Assembly (NCBI GenBank): GCA_945877045.1
Contig: CAMCQW010000043.1
Span: forward strand, 1 to 11,633
Origin: Chryseobacterium gleum
GTDB taxonomy: Bacteria; Bacteroidota; Bacteroidia; Flavobacteriales_D; Crocinitomicaceae
DNA length: 11,633 nt
Direction: 5' to 3'
Below the pieces are notes generated by a model, which was not told the DNA's origin, did not search any database, and saw only the letters and a list, made by a program, of their open reading frames with translations. The translations under genes and the position numbers were made by a program. Below, one piece after another: positions 1 to 7,264 of this stretch (within the stretch, counting starts at the first letter, position 1; each line of letters opens with the position of its first letter).

Positions 1-1491
1 GGAAATTGGTCGGAATGGGCGGCTATTAAAAAACAAAAAAATTCCAATAAAGTCGATGAAGAAAAAATAAACGTAAAAGAAACGGTTGTAGAACCAAAAT
101 CTTGGCTTCCTAATTTAGCGTTTGGACGAAATACTGAATTAGTAGATCGACCTCTTGTTATTAAAAACACCACTCTTTGGACGAATGAAGCCGAGGGTAT
201 CATGGAGAATGCTACCGTGGTTTGTTTCGATGGAAAAATTATAATTGTTTCTAAAAATAACGTAGTGATTCCCCCAAACGCAATTATAATTGATGGCAAA
301 GGGATGCACTTGACATCTGGAATCATAGATGAGCATTCGCACATCGCTATTTCTAAAGGGGTGAATGAAGGCGGCCAAACAGTTACGGCTGAAGTAAGTA
401 TTGCTGATGTTGTGAATCCCGATGATATAAATATTTATAGGCAATTAGCGGGTGGTGTTACAGCCGCACAGTTACTCCATGGCTCCGCTAATACTATTGG
501 TGGACAGTCTGCACTGATTAAATTGAAATGGGGATCCTCGCCTGACGAAATGATAATTCCAAATGCGCCAAAATTCATTAAATGTGCCTTAGGTGAAAAT
601 GTAAAGCAATCTAATTGGGGTGATTATAGCACGGTCCGATTTCCTCAAACACGTATGGGGGTTGAGCAGGTCTTCTATGACGGTTTTATGAGGGCAGAGG
701 CATATAAAAAGGAATGGAATGCGTATTTGTTAAGTAAGAAAACGGACAATTCAATCGCTCCGCGAAAAGACCTAGAATTGGAGGTTTTGTGTGAAATACT
801 ATCAGGAGAACGAAAAATCACTTGTCATTCCTATGTGCAATCTGAAATTAATATGCTTATGAAGGTAGCAGATTCTATGGGTTTTACCGTAAATACGTTT
901 ACACACATTTTGGAAGGGTATAAAGTAGCGGATAAAATGAAAGAACATGGGGTGGGTGCCTCTACTTTTTCTGATTGGTGGGCCTATAAGTTTGAAGTTA
1001 ATGATGCAATCCCATATAATGCTGCGCTTATGAATCAACAAGGGCTGGTGGTTGCCATTAATTCAGATGATGCGGAAATGGGGAGACGGTTAAATCAAGA
1101 AGCAGCAAAAAGTGTTAAATATGGCGGCATGTCGGAAATTGATGCTTGGAAGATGGTCACCTTGAATCCTTCTAAATTATTGCATTTGGATGATCGAATG
1201 GGAAGTATTCGTGTCGGCAAGGATGCTGACTTGGTCCTTTGGAGTGACAATCCCTTAAGTATTAAAGCCATTGTACAAATGACGGTTATTGATGGTAAGA
1301 TTTTGTTTAGCTTAGAAGAAGATAAATTATTGCAAGCGCGAAATAAAGTAGAGCGTGCTCGCCTTACTTCGTTGATGCTATCTCAAAATAAATCGAACGG
1401 AGAAACCCAAAAATTTAAACCAAAACGAAACAAACATTTCCATTGCAATACAATTGGCGAGGAGGGAAGTGAATTAGAAAACTCCCATTAA
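1..1491 (+). CDS. Amidohydrolase family protein, 5' end outside window
   Basis: Metal-dependent hydrolase of the amidohydrolase superfamily (imidazolonepropionase-like branch); substrate unknown. The reading frame is open from base 1, so the gene starts upstream of the window. The ATG at 202 falls inside the N-terminal beta-sandwich (LVIKNTTLWTN precedes it) and is not the start. Counting codons from base 1, the metal-site residues are visible: the H112-S-H114 motif after SGIIDE, K194 in the IKCALGEN segment (candidate carboxylated lysine), H276 (TCHSY), H302 (THILEG) and D356/D357 (NSDDAE). The usual closing segment GSIRVGKDADLVLW is present, then a basic tail ending in HFHCNTIGEEG. About 50 codons precede the beta-sandwich and match no part of the hydrolase core, so the full protein is probably much larger. 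It lies 2 bases before a second amidohydrolase, presumably in one operon. Family is confident; substrate and size are not. Confidence 0.88.
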   Translation, partial: GNWSEWAAIKKQKNSNKVDEEKINVKETVVEPKSWLPNLAFGRNTELVDRPLVIKNTTLWTNEAEGIMENATVVCFDGKIIIVSKNNVVIPPNAIIIDGKGMHLTSGIIDEHSHIAISKGVNEGGQTVTAEVSIADVVNPDDINIYRQLAGGVTAAQLLHGSANTIGGQSALIKLKWGSSPDEMIIPNAPKFIKCALGENVKQSNWGDYSTVRFPQTRMGVEQVFYDGFMRAEAYKKEWNAYLLSKKTDNSIAPRKDLELEVLCEILSGERKITCHSYVQSEINMLMKVADSMGFTVNTFTHILEGYKVADKMKEHGVGASTFSDWWAYKFEVNDAIPYNAALMNQQGLVVAINSDDAEMGRRLNQEAAKSVKYGGMSEIDAWKMVTLNPSKLLHLDDRMGSIRVGKDADLVLWSDNPLSIKAIVQMTVIDGKILFSLEEDKLLQARNKVERARLTSLMLSQNKSNGETQKFKPKRNKHFHCNTIGEEGSELENSH

Positions 1492-1493
1492 AT

Positions 1494-2771
1494 ATGAAAA
1501 GATTAATTTTTATAGTTTCTTTTATGTTGTTTATGTTGCCATCGTCTTTTGGGCAAAAAACACTTTTGATAAATGGCTATCTTCATGTCGGTAATGGAGA
1601 TGTAATGCCAACAGCGGCGATTGGAATCATAGATGGAAAGATTGTGTCTATAAAAAATGCCATGACAACAAGGTATGAGCCTTCAGATTGGGATACCATA
1701 ATTGACGTGGAAGGTCAGCATGTTTATCCAGGATTTGTTGCCCCAAATTCCACATTAGGATTAACAGAAATAGATGCCGTTCGAGCCACTAGGGATTATC
1801 AGGATGTAGGTGATTTTAATCCGCACGTTCGAACTCAAATAGCTTACAATGCCGAATCCAACGTGATCGAAACTGTACTCACGAACGGGGTGCTTTTTAC
1901 CCAAGCGACGCCTAGAGGAGGAACAATATCTGGTACTTCTTCCGTGATGTTTTTAGCAGGGTGGAACTGGGAGGATGCTACCATATTAAAAGATGATGGA
2001 ATTCATGTTAATTGGCCGCCCGCCACGAGTGGTGGTGGTTGGTGGGCAGAGCCTGCGCCAAAATCTATTAATAAAGACTACCTGAATCAAAAGGCTAAGA
2101 TTGAAGTGTTTTTTGAAATGTCCTTGGCTTATGCAACGAATAAAGGAGAAGATTTTGACCAACGATTAGAAGCGATGAAGGGCTGTTTTAAAGGAAAAAA
2201 ACGGGTCTTTTTTCATGCGGATGAAATGCAACAATTATTAGATGTGATTGACTTTTGTGAAAAATACGCCATCAAGTATCCTGTTATTATTGGTGGGCAT
2301 GATGCGTATTTATTGGGTAGTCGATTAAAAGACTCGCACATTCCTATCATGTTAGAACGCGTACACAAGCTGCCTGAATTTGAAGATGAACCCGTTGATC
2401 TGCCTTACCAATTGCCTTATTTGCTTCAGAAGCAAGGCGTGTTGTTTTGTCTGCAAAACGAAGGAGCTATGGAAGCGATGAATGCACGAAACTTGCCTTT
2501 TTTGGCCGGGACAGCCATGGCTTATGGTTTAACGGAAGAACAAGCTATTCAAGCGATCTCCCTTTCTACTTGTCAAATATTGGGAATGGACGAAAAGTAT
2601 GGGTCAATTGAAATAGGTAAATCCGCCACACTTTTTGTTTCTCAAGGCAATGCATTGGACATGCGTACCAATAAGGTGAACTTAATAATGCGTGATGGAA
2701 AGCTAATTTCAAGCTCGAATTTTCAAGAAGATCTATACCTGAAATACAAGCGGAAATACGAAAAAAACTAA
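1494..2771 (+). CDS. Exported amidohydrolase-like protein, probably catalytically degenerate
   Basis: A 425-residue amidohydrolase-superfamily protein with an N-terminal signal peptide: KR, then a hydrophobic stretch, with likely cleavage near FGQ at residue 21. There is no lipobox cysteine, so a periplasmic location is inferred. The N-terminal beta-sandwich (TLLINGYLHVGNG, AAIGIIDGKIVSI) and the C-terminal closing segment (GSIEIGKSATLFV) are intact. The metal site is not. Where the family has HxH after PGxID, this protein reads N85-S86-T87, and the region matching the catalytic Asp of its neighbour reads QNEGAM. Histidines H241 (FFHADE) and H269 (GGHDAY) remain. It starts 2 bases after the upstream amidohydrolase stop, so the two are very likely co-transcribed and perhaps co-translated. 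It may be a structural partner or a divergent enzyme. Fold assignment is strong; loss of activity is inferred. Confidence 0.87.
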   Translation: MKRLIFIVSFMLFMLPSSFGQKTLLINGYLHVGNGDVMPTAAIGIIDGKIVSIKNAMTTRYEPSDWDTIIDVEGQHVYPGFVAPNSTLGLTEIDAVRATRDYQDVGDFNPHVRTQIAYNAESNVIETVLTNGVLFTQATPRGGTISGTSSVMFLAGWNWEDATILKDDGIHVNWPPATSGGGWWAEPAPKSINKDYLNQKAKIEVFFEMSLAYATNKGEDFDQRLEAMKGCFKGKKRVFFHADEMQQLLDVIDFCEKYAIKYPVIIGGHDAYLLGSRLKDSHIPIMLERVHKLPEFEDEPVDLPYQLPYLLQKQGVLFCLQNEGAMEAMNARNLPFLAGTAMAYGLTEEQAIQAISLSTCQILGMDEKYGSIEIGKSATLFVSQGNALDMRTNKVNLIMRDGKLISSSNFQEDLYLKYKRKYEKN

Positions 2772-2775
2772 GTGA

Positions 2776-3174
2776 TTAGAACGGTAAATCGTCGTCCTCT
2801 TCATTGGCAGCAGCCGGCGCTTTTTTGCTAGATTCAGCAGGGAAATCACTTGGGTCTAATGAAATGGCTGATGGCCCACCCGCAGGCATACCTTGACCAA
2901 CTTTTTCAATACGCCAAGCTTCCAAGGTATTAAAATACTTAATTTCTCCTTGTGGACTTGTCCATTCTCTACCACGCAAATTAAATGATACTTCGATTTG
3001 ATCACTAACTTGAAATTGATCCAGTAAACTGCATTTATCTTGTGTTGATTGAAACAAAATATCTTGAGGGTATTGACTGCTTGTGTCTGACACTACAAAT
3101 TCTCTTTTTGAAAATCGATCGCTTACCTGAACGGTTGCGTTAATCATTTTTATACTTCCTGTTAATTTAAACAT
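2776..3174 (-). CDS. DUF3127 family OB-fold-like protein with SSB-type acidic tail
   Basis: A 132-residue protein that I recognise as DUF3127, a family found mainly in Bacteroidota. Residues 1-95 form the conserved part (start MFKLTGSIKMI, then FSKREFVV, NLRGREW and FNTLEAWRIEKV), which I read as an OB-like beta-barrel. Residues 96-124 are a Gly/Pro/Ala/Ser-rich linker. The protein ends EEDDDLPF, very close to the C-terminal tip by which bacterial SSB recruits DNA-repair and replication proteins. Nucleic-acid binding is inferred from this layout, not shown. The gene begins 10 bases after the flavin reductase stop, with AAAAAAGAG just before the ATG, so the two are probably one transcript. It converges on the + strand amidohydrolase with only 4 bases between stop codons. 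Confidence 0.85.
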   Translation of the reverse strand: MFKLTGSIKMINATVQVSDRFSKREFVVSDTSSQYPQDILFQSTQDKCSLLDQFQVSDQIEVSFNLRGREWTSPQGEIKYFNTLEAWRIEKVGQGMPAGGPSAISLDPSDFPAESSKKAPAAANEEDDDLPF

Positions 3175-3184
3175 ACTCTTTTTT

Positions 3185-4081
3185 TTATCCGTTATTAAAT
3201 GAAAGAAGGGTCAGCCATGCGTCCTTCAATTTGTTTTGTTCTAGCAAAAGTTTTGCTCGTTTATGCAAAGCTAATTCTAATTCTTTAGGCTGCTTATCTA
3301 AAGATACAAATAAATCGCTTAATTCGATTAACTTATACTCATTTACTTCTGTTTCGTCTGGAATTTCCTCAATTCCTGCTAGCCTAGCTAGATGGTTTTT
3401 AGTAAACACCTCACTTTTAATAAAATCTACTGGTAGAAGATTAAATCCAATTCCACAACTTGTAATGGGTTTTGTAAGTTCAAACATAGCGTTATTATTC
3501 GCTCTGCAATACCAATCACCACCCATTCTAGACACTAAATCTATTTTTTGTTGATCGATTAGTTGATTTTCGTCAAGCAGGTTTTCATGAATATGGAATT
3601 TCAGGACTTCACAAATTATTAAATTCCCTGCACCACCTTCTTTTCCTAACTCTATTACTTGATTTACTCTGCACTCAAATTGAACAGGTGATTCTTTTAC
3701 TCTAAAAGGCTTGACAATATCTGACGGTATAGGAGTTAATCCTGCTTTGATAAATTCATTTTCGCCAGCTGGATACGGCGAACTGGCTAAGCTCATCTGC
3801 TCTACGATGTCGAAATTCACCACATTTATAACCACTTCAGGATGAACTTTAACATTGTTGTAGGTGTCTTTGGTGGTATTCGCCCTTCCGCTTCGAGCGG
3901 GTGAGAAGATTAATATCGGAGGATTTGCACTAAAAACATTGAAAAAACTAAATGGCGCTAAGTTTGGCCGCCCCTCTAAGTCAATAGTGGAAGCGAATGC
4001 AATCGGTCTTGGCCCAATTGAACTCAATAAATACTGATGCATTTTTGATACAGGAAGTTCATTCGGGGTAAAAGAAATCAT
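3185..4081 (-). CDS. Flavin reductase-like FMN-binding split-barrel protein
   Basis: A cytosolic flavoprotein of the flavin reductase-like (FMN-binding split barrel) family, 298 residues from the ATG at 4081. Typical segments are SSIGPRPIAFAST, GRPNLAPFSFFNVFS followed by NPPI, and KDTYNNV, which line the FMN site in this family. A second conserved block, MGGDWYCRA, follows near residue 190. The last 90 residues (GIGFNLLPVDFIKS, LARLAGIEEIP, then a helical tail) are an extension I associate with Bacteroidota members. The frame also opens at an ATG at 4153, but those 24 extra residues do not look like the family and would lie upstream of a promoter-like TAAATTTG at 4106-4099, so 4081 is preferred. 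It probably heads a two-gene transcript with the DUF3127 gene. The natural substrate and electron partner cannot be told. Confidence 0.86.
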   Translation of the reverse strand: MISFTPNELPVSKMHQYLLSSIGPRPIAFASTIDLEGRPNLAPFSFFNVFSANPPILIFSPARSGRANTTKDTYNNVKVHPEVVINVVNFDIVEQMSLASSPYPAGENEFIKAGLTPIPSDIVKPFRVKESPVQFECRVNQVIELGKEGGAGNLIICEVLKFHIHENLLDENQLIDQQKIDLVSRMGGDWYCRANNNAMFELTKPITSCGIGFNLLPVDFIKSEVFTKNHLARLAGIEEIPDETEVNEYKLIELSDLFVSLDKQPKELELALHKRAKLLLEQNKLKDAWLTLLSFNNG

Positions 4082-4098
4082 AGTTTTGAAAATTCGAT

Positions 4099-4106
4099 CA
4101 AATTTA
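4099..4106 (-). promoter_or_regulatory. Candidate -7 element for flavin reductase operon
   Basis: On the - strand the sequence reads TAAATTTG, an exact match to the Bacteroidota -7 consensus TAnnTTTG, ending 17 bases before the ATG at 4081. No TTG is seen at the expected -33 distance, so support is partial. If it is real, the transcript starts with a very short leader and the longer reading from 4153 is excluded. Confidence 0.4.
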
Positions 4107-4161
4107 CCTAAAAATATGTCCCGTAATTCGCCCAGAATAAATAAATTATGCACAATTAAGC

Positions 4162-4189
4162 TTGTCTAAAACTTAAAAGTTTAACTTTG
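4162..4189 (+). promoter_or_regulatory. Promoter for MORN-repeat gene (TTG-N17-TAACTTTG)
   Basis: TTG at 4162-4164 and TAACTTTG at 4182-4189 are separated by 17 bases, which fits the Bacteroidota -33/-7 promoter (TTG, about 17-23 bases, TAnnTTTG). Transcription would begin near 4196, 15 bases before the ATG at 4211. The TTG codon at 4187 overlaps the -7 element, so it cannot be the start codon of this transcript. A palindrome, AAACTT-AA-AAGTTT (4169-4182), sits in the spacer and could bind a regulator. Confidence 0.55.
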
Positions 4190-4210
4190 AACATCATAAA
4201 TAATTACTTG

Positions 4211-5047
4211 ATGCGTCATTTTACTCTGTACTTTTTACTTATTCTTTTCACAGGAATCCACTCGCTTTTTGCCCAAAACAAAAAGGACAGTAATGGTCTA
4301 AAACAAGGTAAATGGATTTATTTAGGTTCGGATAAAAAATCATCGGGTTACGGCGCGAACGTCAAAGTAGAGGAGGGGAATTATATTAATGGAAGAAAAA
4401 CAGGTGAGTGGATTAAATACCATCCCGATGGAAAGACGATTAAATTGAAAGGTAACTACCAAAACAATCGCCCGGAAGGTTCATATAGCCGCTATTATTC
4501 TAATGGGGTCATGCGTGAAAAGGGAAGTTTTAACAGCAATGAATATAAAGGTGAATTGGTGCGATATCATAAAAATGGCCAAGTAGCTTACCGTGCCCAA
4601 TTTAATGATAAAGGGGAAGAAATGGGAGTAGTAAAACATTATTATGCGAATGGCCAGGTTCAACTAGAGTACACTAAAATAGATGGAAAATTATCGGATA
4701 AGATCAAAACGTATTATAAAAACGGAAATGTTAAGTCTATTCAACTTGTCCAAGGGGGCAAACCTGGAAAAATGACTAAAAACAACGACCCTAATATCCA
4801 TAATATTGAAAAAGTATACCAAGATGAATATCCACCAAAAATAACGAATCCAAAGACTAAAGGAGTCCGCTTCATTCCATCAGGTTACAATACAATTTTT
4901 AATGACAATGATGAGATTTGGCAAGACGGCGATTTTAAAGATGGGCAATTATACGATGGTAAAGTGTATATCTATGGTAGTAATGGATTGTTAATTAAAG
5001 TGAAAGTTTTTAAGGAGGGTAAATTTCACTCCTTTGGCCAATTATAA
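4211..5047 (+). CDS. Exported MORN-type (YwqK-like) repeat protein
   Basis: A 278-residue protein with a signal peptide (MRH, then the hydrophobic FTLYFLLILF segment, with cleavage near FAQ at residue 22). The rest is built of about seven short repeats of the form G-x-W/Y-x-x-Y-x-x-N/D-G-x-x-x-x-x-G-x-Y, for example KTGEWIKYHPDG, PEGSYSRYYSNG, YKGELVRYHKNG and YYANGQVQLEY. This matches the MORN_2 repeat, often named 'toxin-antitoxin system YwqK family antitoxin' in automated annotation. That name is not evidence of a toxin system, and no toxin gene is nearby. The start at ATG 4211 is chosen over an in-frame TTG at 4187 because the TTG overlaps the promoter and adds nothing to the signal peptide. 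It precedes fabD by 19 bases and may share its transcript. Function unknown. Confidence 0.82.
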   Translation: MRHFTLYFLLILFTGIHSLFAQNKKDSNGLKQGKWIYLGSDKKSSGYGANVKVEEGNYINGRKTGEWIKYHPDGKTIKLKGNYQNNRPEGSYSRYYSNGVMREKGSFNSNEYKGELVRYHKNGQVAYRAQFNDKGEEMGVVKHYYANGQVQLEYTKIDGKLSDKIKTYYKNGNVKSIQLVQGGKPGKMTKNNDPNIHNIEKVYQDEYPPKITNPKTKGVRFIPSGYNTIFNDNDEIWQDGDFKDGQLYDGKVYIYGSNGLLIKVKVFKEGKFHSFGQL

Positions 5048-5066
5048 AAAAAAAAATAACAGCAGT

Positions 5067-5951
5067 ATGAAAGCATATGTTTTTCCAGGTCAAGGCGCGC
5101 AATTTTTCGGAATGGGTAAGGAAATTTTTGAACAATCGTCGCTCGCCAAAGAAATGTTTAGTTTGTCAAATGAAATTTTGGGTTTTGATATCCAAAAAAT
5201 CATGTTTGAAGGGACGGATGAGGAACTGAAACAAACAAAAGTAACCCAGCCGGCTATATTTATTCATTCGACTATCCTAGCGGCTTGTTTGGGAGATTTG
5301 TTCCAACCTAACATGGTAGCAGGTCATTCTCTTGGCGAGTTTTCTGCTTTGGTGGCCAATAAAACATTACGCTTCGAAGATGGACTTTCGCTTGTTTATA
5401 AAAGGGCCTTGGCAATGCAAAAAGCGTGTGAATTAGAAGCATCGACTATGGCAGCTATTCTAGGCTTGGAGGATCAGATCATTGAGGAAATTTGCGCTAA
5501 AATTGAGGGGGTTGTCGTGCCTGCGAATTATAATTGCCCGGGACAATTGGTTATTTCTGGTTCATTATTGGCTGTTCAGCAGGCTTGTGAAAAAATGACG
5601 GAGGCTGGCGCAAAGAGAGCCTTGATTTTACCGGTAGGAGGTGCATTTCATTCGCCCCTCATGGAGCCCGCTAGAGAAGAGTTGGCTGCTGCTATTGAGG
5701 CAACACACTTTTCTACCCCTATTTGCCCTATTTATCAAAACGTATCGGCTCTTCCAGTTGCCACTCCGGACGAGATAAAGAAAAATTTAGTAATTCAATT
5801 AACGGCTCCTGTAAAATGGACGCAAATCATGCAAAATATGCTCGCGGATGGCGTAACAGAAGTCGTTGAGGTGGGTCCAGGAAAGGTGCTGCAAGGACTC
5901 TTTAAAAAAATAGACCGTGAACTGATAACTTCTTCGGCCCAACTTGTTTAG
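5067..5951 (+). CDS. fabD: Malonyl-CoA:ACP transacylase
   Basis: Transfers malonyl from CoA to acyl carrier protein, supplying the extender for type II fatty acid synthesis in the cytosol. The protein is 294 residues, normal for FabD. Visible catalytic features are the N-terminal FPGQGAQ loop (Q12, oxyanion side), the nucleophile S88 in GHSLGEF, R113 (VYKRALAMQ), which holds the malonyl carboxylate, and H195 in GAFHSPLM, the catalytic base. The C-terminal VEVGPGKVLQGL motif is also intact. The ATG at 5067 directly precedes KAYVFPGQG, the usual FabD start. An upstream TTG in frame at 5034 would overlap the previous gene and is unlikely. The leader is A-rich with an 11-A run and no Shine-Dalgarno. 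No other fab gene is adjacent. Confidence 0.96.
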   Translation: MKAYVFPGQGAQFFGMGKEIFEQSSLAKEMFSLSNEILGFDIQKIMFEGTDEELKQTKVTQPAIFIHSTILAACLGDLFQPNMVAGHSLGEFSALVANKTLRFEDGLSLVYKRALAMQKACELEASTMAAILGLEDQIIEEICAKIEGVVVPANYNCPGQLVISGSLLAVQQACEKMTEAGAKRALILPVGGAFHSPLMEPAREELAAAIEATHFSTPICPIYQNVSALPVATPDEIKKNLVIQLTAPVKWTQIMQNMLADGVTEVVEVGPGKVLQGLFKKIDRELITSSAQLV

Positions 5952-6520
5952 GTAAAAAAAGACCTAAAAATTACGATGGTACTTGCCGTAATAACAAATA
6001 ATAAGGTGATTGGAGGTAAATAATAAGGCCATTCTAATGGAGTAAACCATCCATGTATTCCAACAATACTCACGTGAATTATAGAAGTAAATATACCAAT
6101 CTTTCCAAATTTATATAGAAGACTTCCTGCTGGCTGTTTCATGATTGTGGCTATAAGAGGCAGGCTAAAACAACTAATTGTTAAAATGCCTAAAATAATT
6201 AGTTGCCAACCATGGAAATTGAGCTTGTTTGCATCAAATAATAAGGGGTAATTTGTGGCATTTATCAATATTATGTTCGAGCTTATGTGTAACAAACTAA
6301 AGCTATAGCCAATTAATCCAAATTGCTTTCTATAGCTTACCGTGTTCGTAAAACATTTTTTTGGTAACAAGGTAAAGGCAAAACAAGTCCCCGCGGTCCA
6401 AGCAAATGCTTTGTTTACCACAAATAATATTTCTTCTTGCCCCAATCCTTTCCCAAAATGATAACGAAGTACTGCATAGCTGTAGAAAAGTAAAAAAAGA
6501 AGCGCTGTTTTTTTTAGCAT
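5948..6520 (-). CDS. Six-helix membrane protein, ferric reductase/MsrQ-like
   Basis: A 190-residue integral inner-membrane protein. Six hydrophobic helices lie at about residues 6-22, 30-52, 65-87, 105-127, 142-158 and 168-187. The third helix region (KQFGLIGYSFSLLH, H78) and the fifth (H149 and H156 in IIHVSIVGIHGW), followed by TPLEWPYYLPP, resemble the ferric reductase-like transmembrane fold of MsrQ/YedZ, where such histidines hold b-type haem. I infer haem binding; I cannot confirm it, and no soluble flavin or MsrP-like partner lies beside it. The start is ATG 6520, which overlaps the truA stop as TAATG, indicating translational coupling. A GTG at 6538 is the only longer option. Its 3' end overlaps the convergent fabD stop by 4 bases. 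Confidence 0.72.
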   Translation of the reverse strand: MLKKTALLFLLFYSYAVLRYHFGKGLGQEEILFVVNKAFAWTAGTCFAFTLLPKKCFTNTVSYRKQFGLIGYSFSLLHISSNIILINATNYPLLFDANKLNFHGWQLIILGILTISCFSLPLIATIMKQPAGSLLYKFGKIGIFTSIIHVSIVGIHGWFTPLEWPYYLPPITLLFVITASTIVIFRSFFT

Positions 6521-7251
6521 TAGTAATTTATTTCCCACAAAAACAATCCTTGCGGTGGCACGGATAATGAAGCGGCTTGCCGATCCTTTAATTCCATTAT
6601 TTTTTTAATATCCTCCGTTGCCAATTTTTCAGTTCCAACCTCTAATAAAGTTCCAACGATTGCCCGTACCATATTTCGTAAAAAACGATTCGCACTAATT
6701 TCAAAAACTAGTTGATCCCCTTCTCTAAACCATTTTGCTGATGTGACGTCACAAATGGTGTTTGTTACGTCTGAATGCGCTTTCGCAAAGGAGGCAAAGT
6801 CTTGTTTACCAAGTAACTGCGTGGCGGCCTTGTTCATGGCTGGTATGTTTACACTTTTGCGCATGTACCAACTAAAATCATCAATAAAAGGGTCTTTTGT
6901 GTCGTGAATAAAATAGCGATAGGTGCGAGATTTTGCACTAAACCGGGCATGGAGTTGCTCATCTACAGCATAAAAATCATGAATCACAATGCTTTTAGGT
7001 AAAAGTAGGTTGAGTTTATTTTTAATAGCTCCTTCTTCCATTTTTTCTGGAAGATCCACGTGAAAAAAATAGGACTTAGCGTGTACACCTGTATCTGTTC
7101 TACCACATCCTACAATGGGATAATGGGTGGTAGAAAACAACTGTGCAATAGCACTTTCAATTGTCTCTTGAACTGAACTTGCATTAAGTTGACTCTGCCA
7201 ACCATGGAAGTTAGTACCCTTAAATGATAACTTGCAAAAATATCGTCCCAT
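6520..7251 (-). CDS. truA: tRNA pseudouridine(38-40) synthase
   Basis: Isomerises uridines 38-40 in the anticodon arm of many tRNAs. At 243 residues it has the usual TruA length. The nucleophile is D53 in the strictly conserved GRTDTGVHA motif. Other family blocks are FKGTNFHGWQSQ near the N-terminus, HARFSAKSRTYRYFI in the middle and NRFLRNMVRAIVGTLLEVG toward the end. The ATG at 7251 begins MGRYFCKLSFKG, as expected for the family. A promoter-like TTG-N19-AAACTTTG lies immediately upstream, giving a leader of only a few bases. The gene overlaps the following membrane-protein gene by one base (TAATG). Confidence 0.96.
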   Translation of the reverse strand: MGRYFCKLSFKGTNFHGWQSQLNASSVQETIESAIAQLFSTTHYPIVGCGRTDTGVHAKSYFFHVDLPEKMEEGAIKNKLNLLLPKSIVIHDFYAVDEQLHARFSAKSRTYRYFIHDTKDPFIDDFSWYMRKSVNIPAMNKAATQLLGKQDFASFAKAHSDVTNTICDVTSAKWFREGDQLVFEISANRFLRNMVRAIVGTLLEVGTEKLATEDIKKIMELKDRQAASLSVPPQGLFLWEINY

Positions 7252-7264
7252 AATAATTCTCGTG

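Noticed and set aside
202..1491. ATG at 202 as the start of the first amidohydrolase.
   Set aside because: The frame is open upstream to base 1 and the residues just before 202 complete the first beta strands of the hydrolase fold.
2806..2826. GC-rich segment followed by six T downstream of the second amidohydrolase, as a possible terminator.
   Set aside because: No stem with a usable loop can be drawn; the bases encode the Ala/Pro/Lys linker of the opposite-strand DUF3127 gene.
4211..5047. Toxin-antitoxin function for the MORN/YwqK-like protein.
   Set aside because: The protein is exported, only the repeat resembles YwqK-annotated proteins, and the neighbour is fabD rather than a toxin.
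5950..5965. AGGT...ACCT inverted repeat after fabD as a terminator.
   Set aside because: The stem is only 4 bases with an 8-base loop, and it lies within the end of the convergent membrane-protein gene.
6204..7209. A 14-base direct repeat, TGCCAACCATGGAA, at 6204-6217 and 7196-7209.
   Set aside because: Both copies encode NFHGWQ in neighbouring genes on the same strand. In TruA this segment is a conserved family block, the flanks do not match, and it is better explained by chance than by a mobile or recombining repeat.
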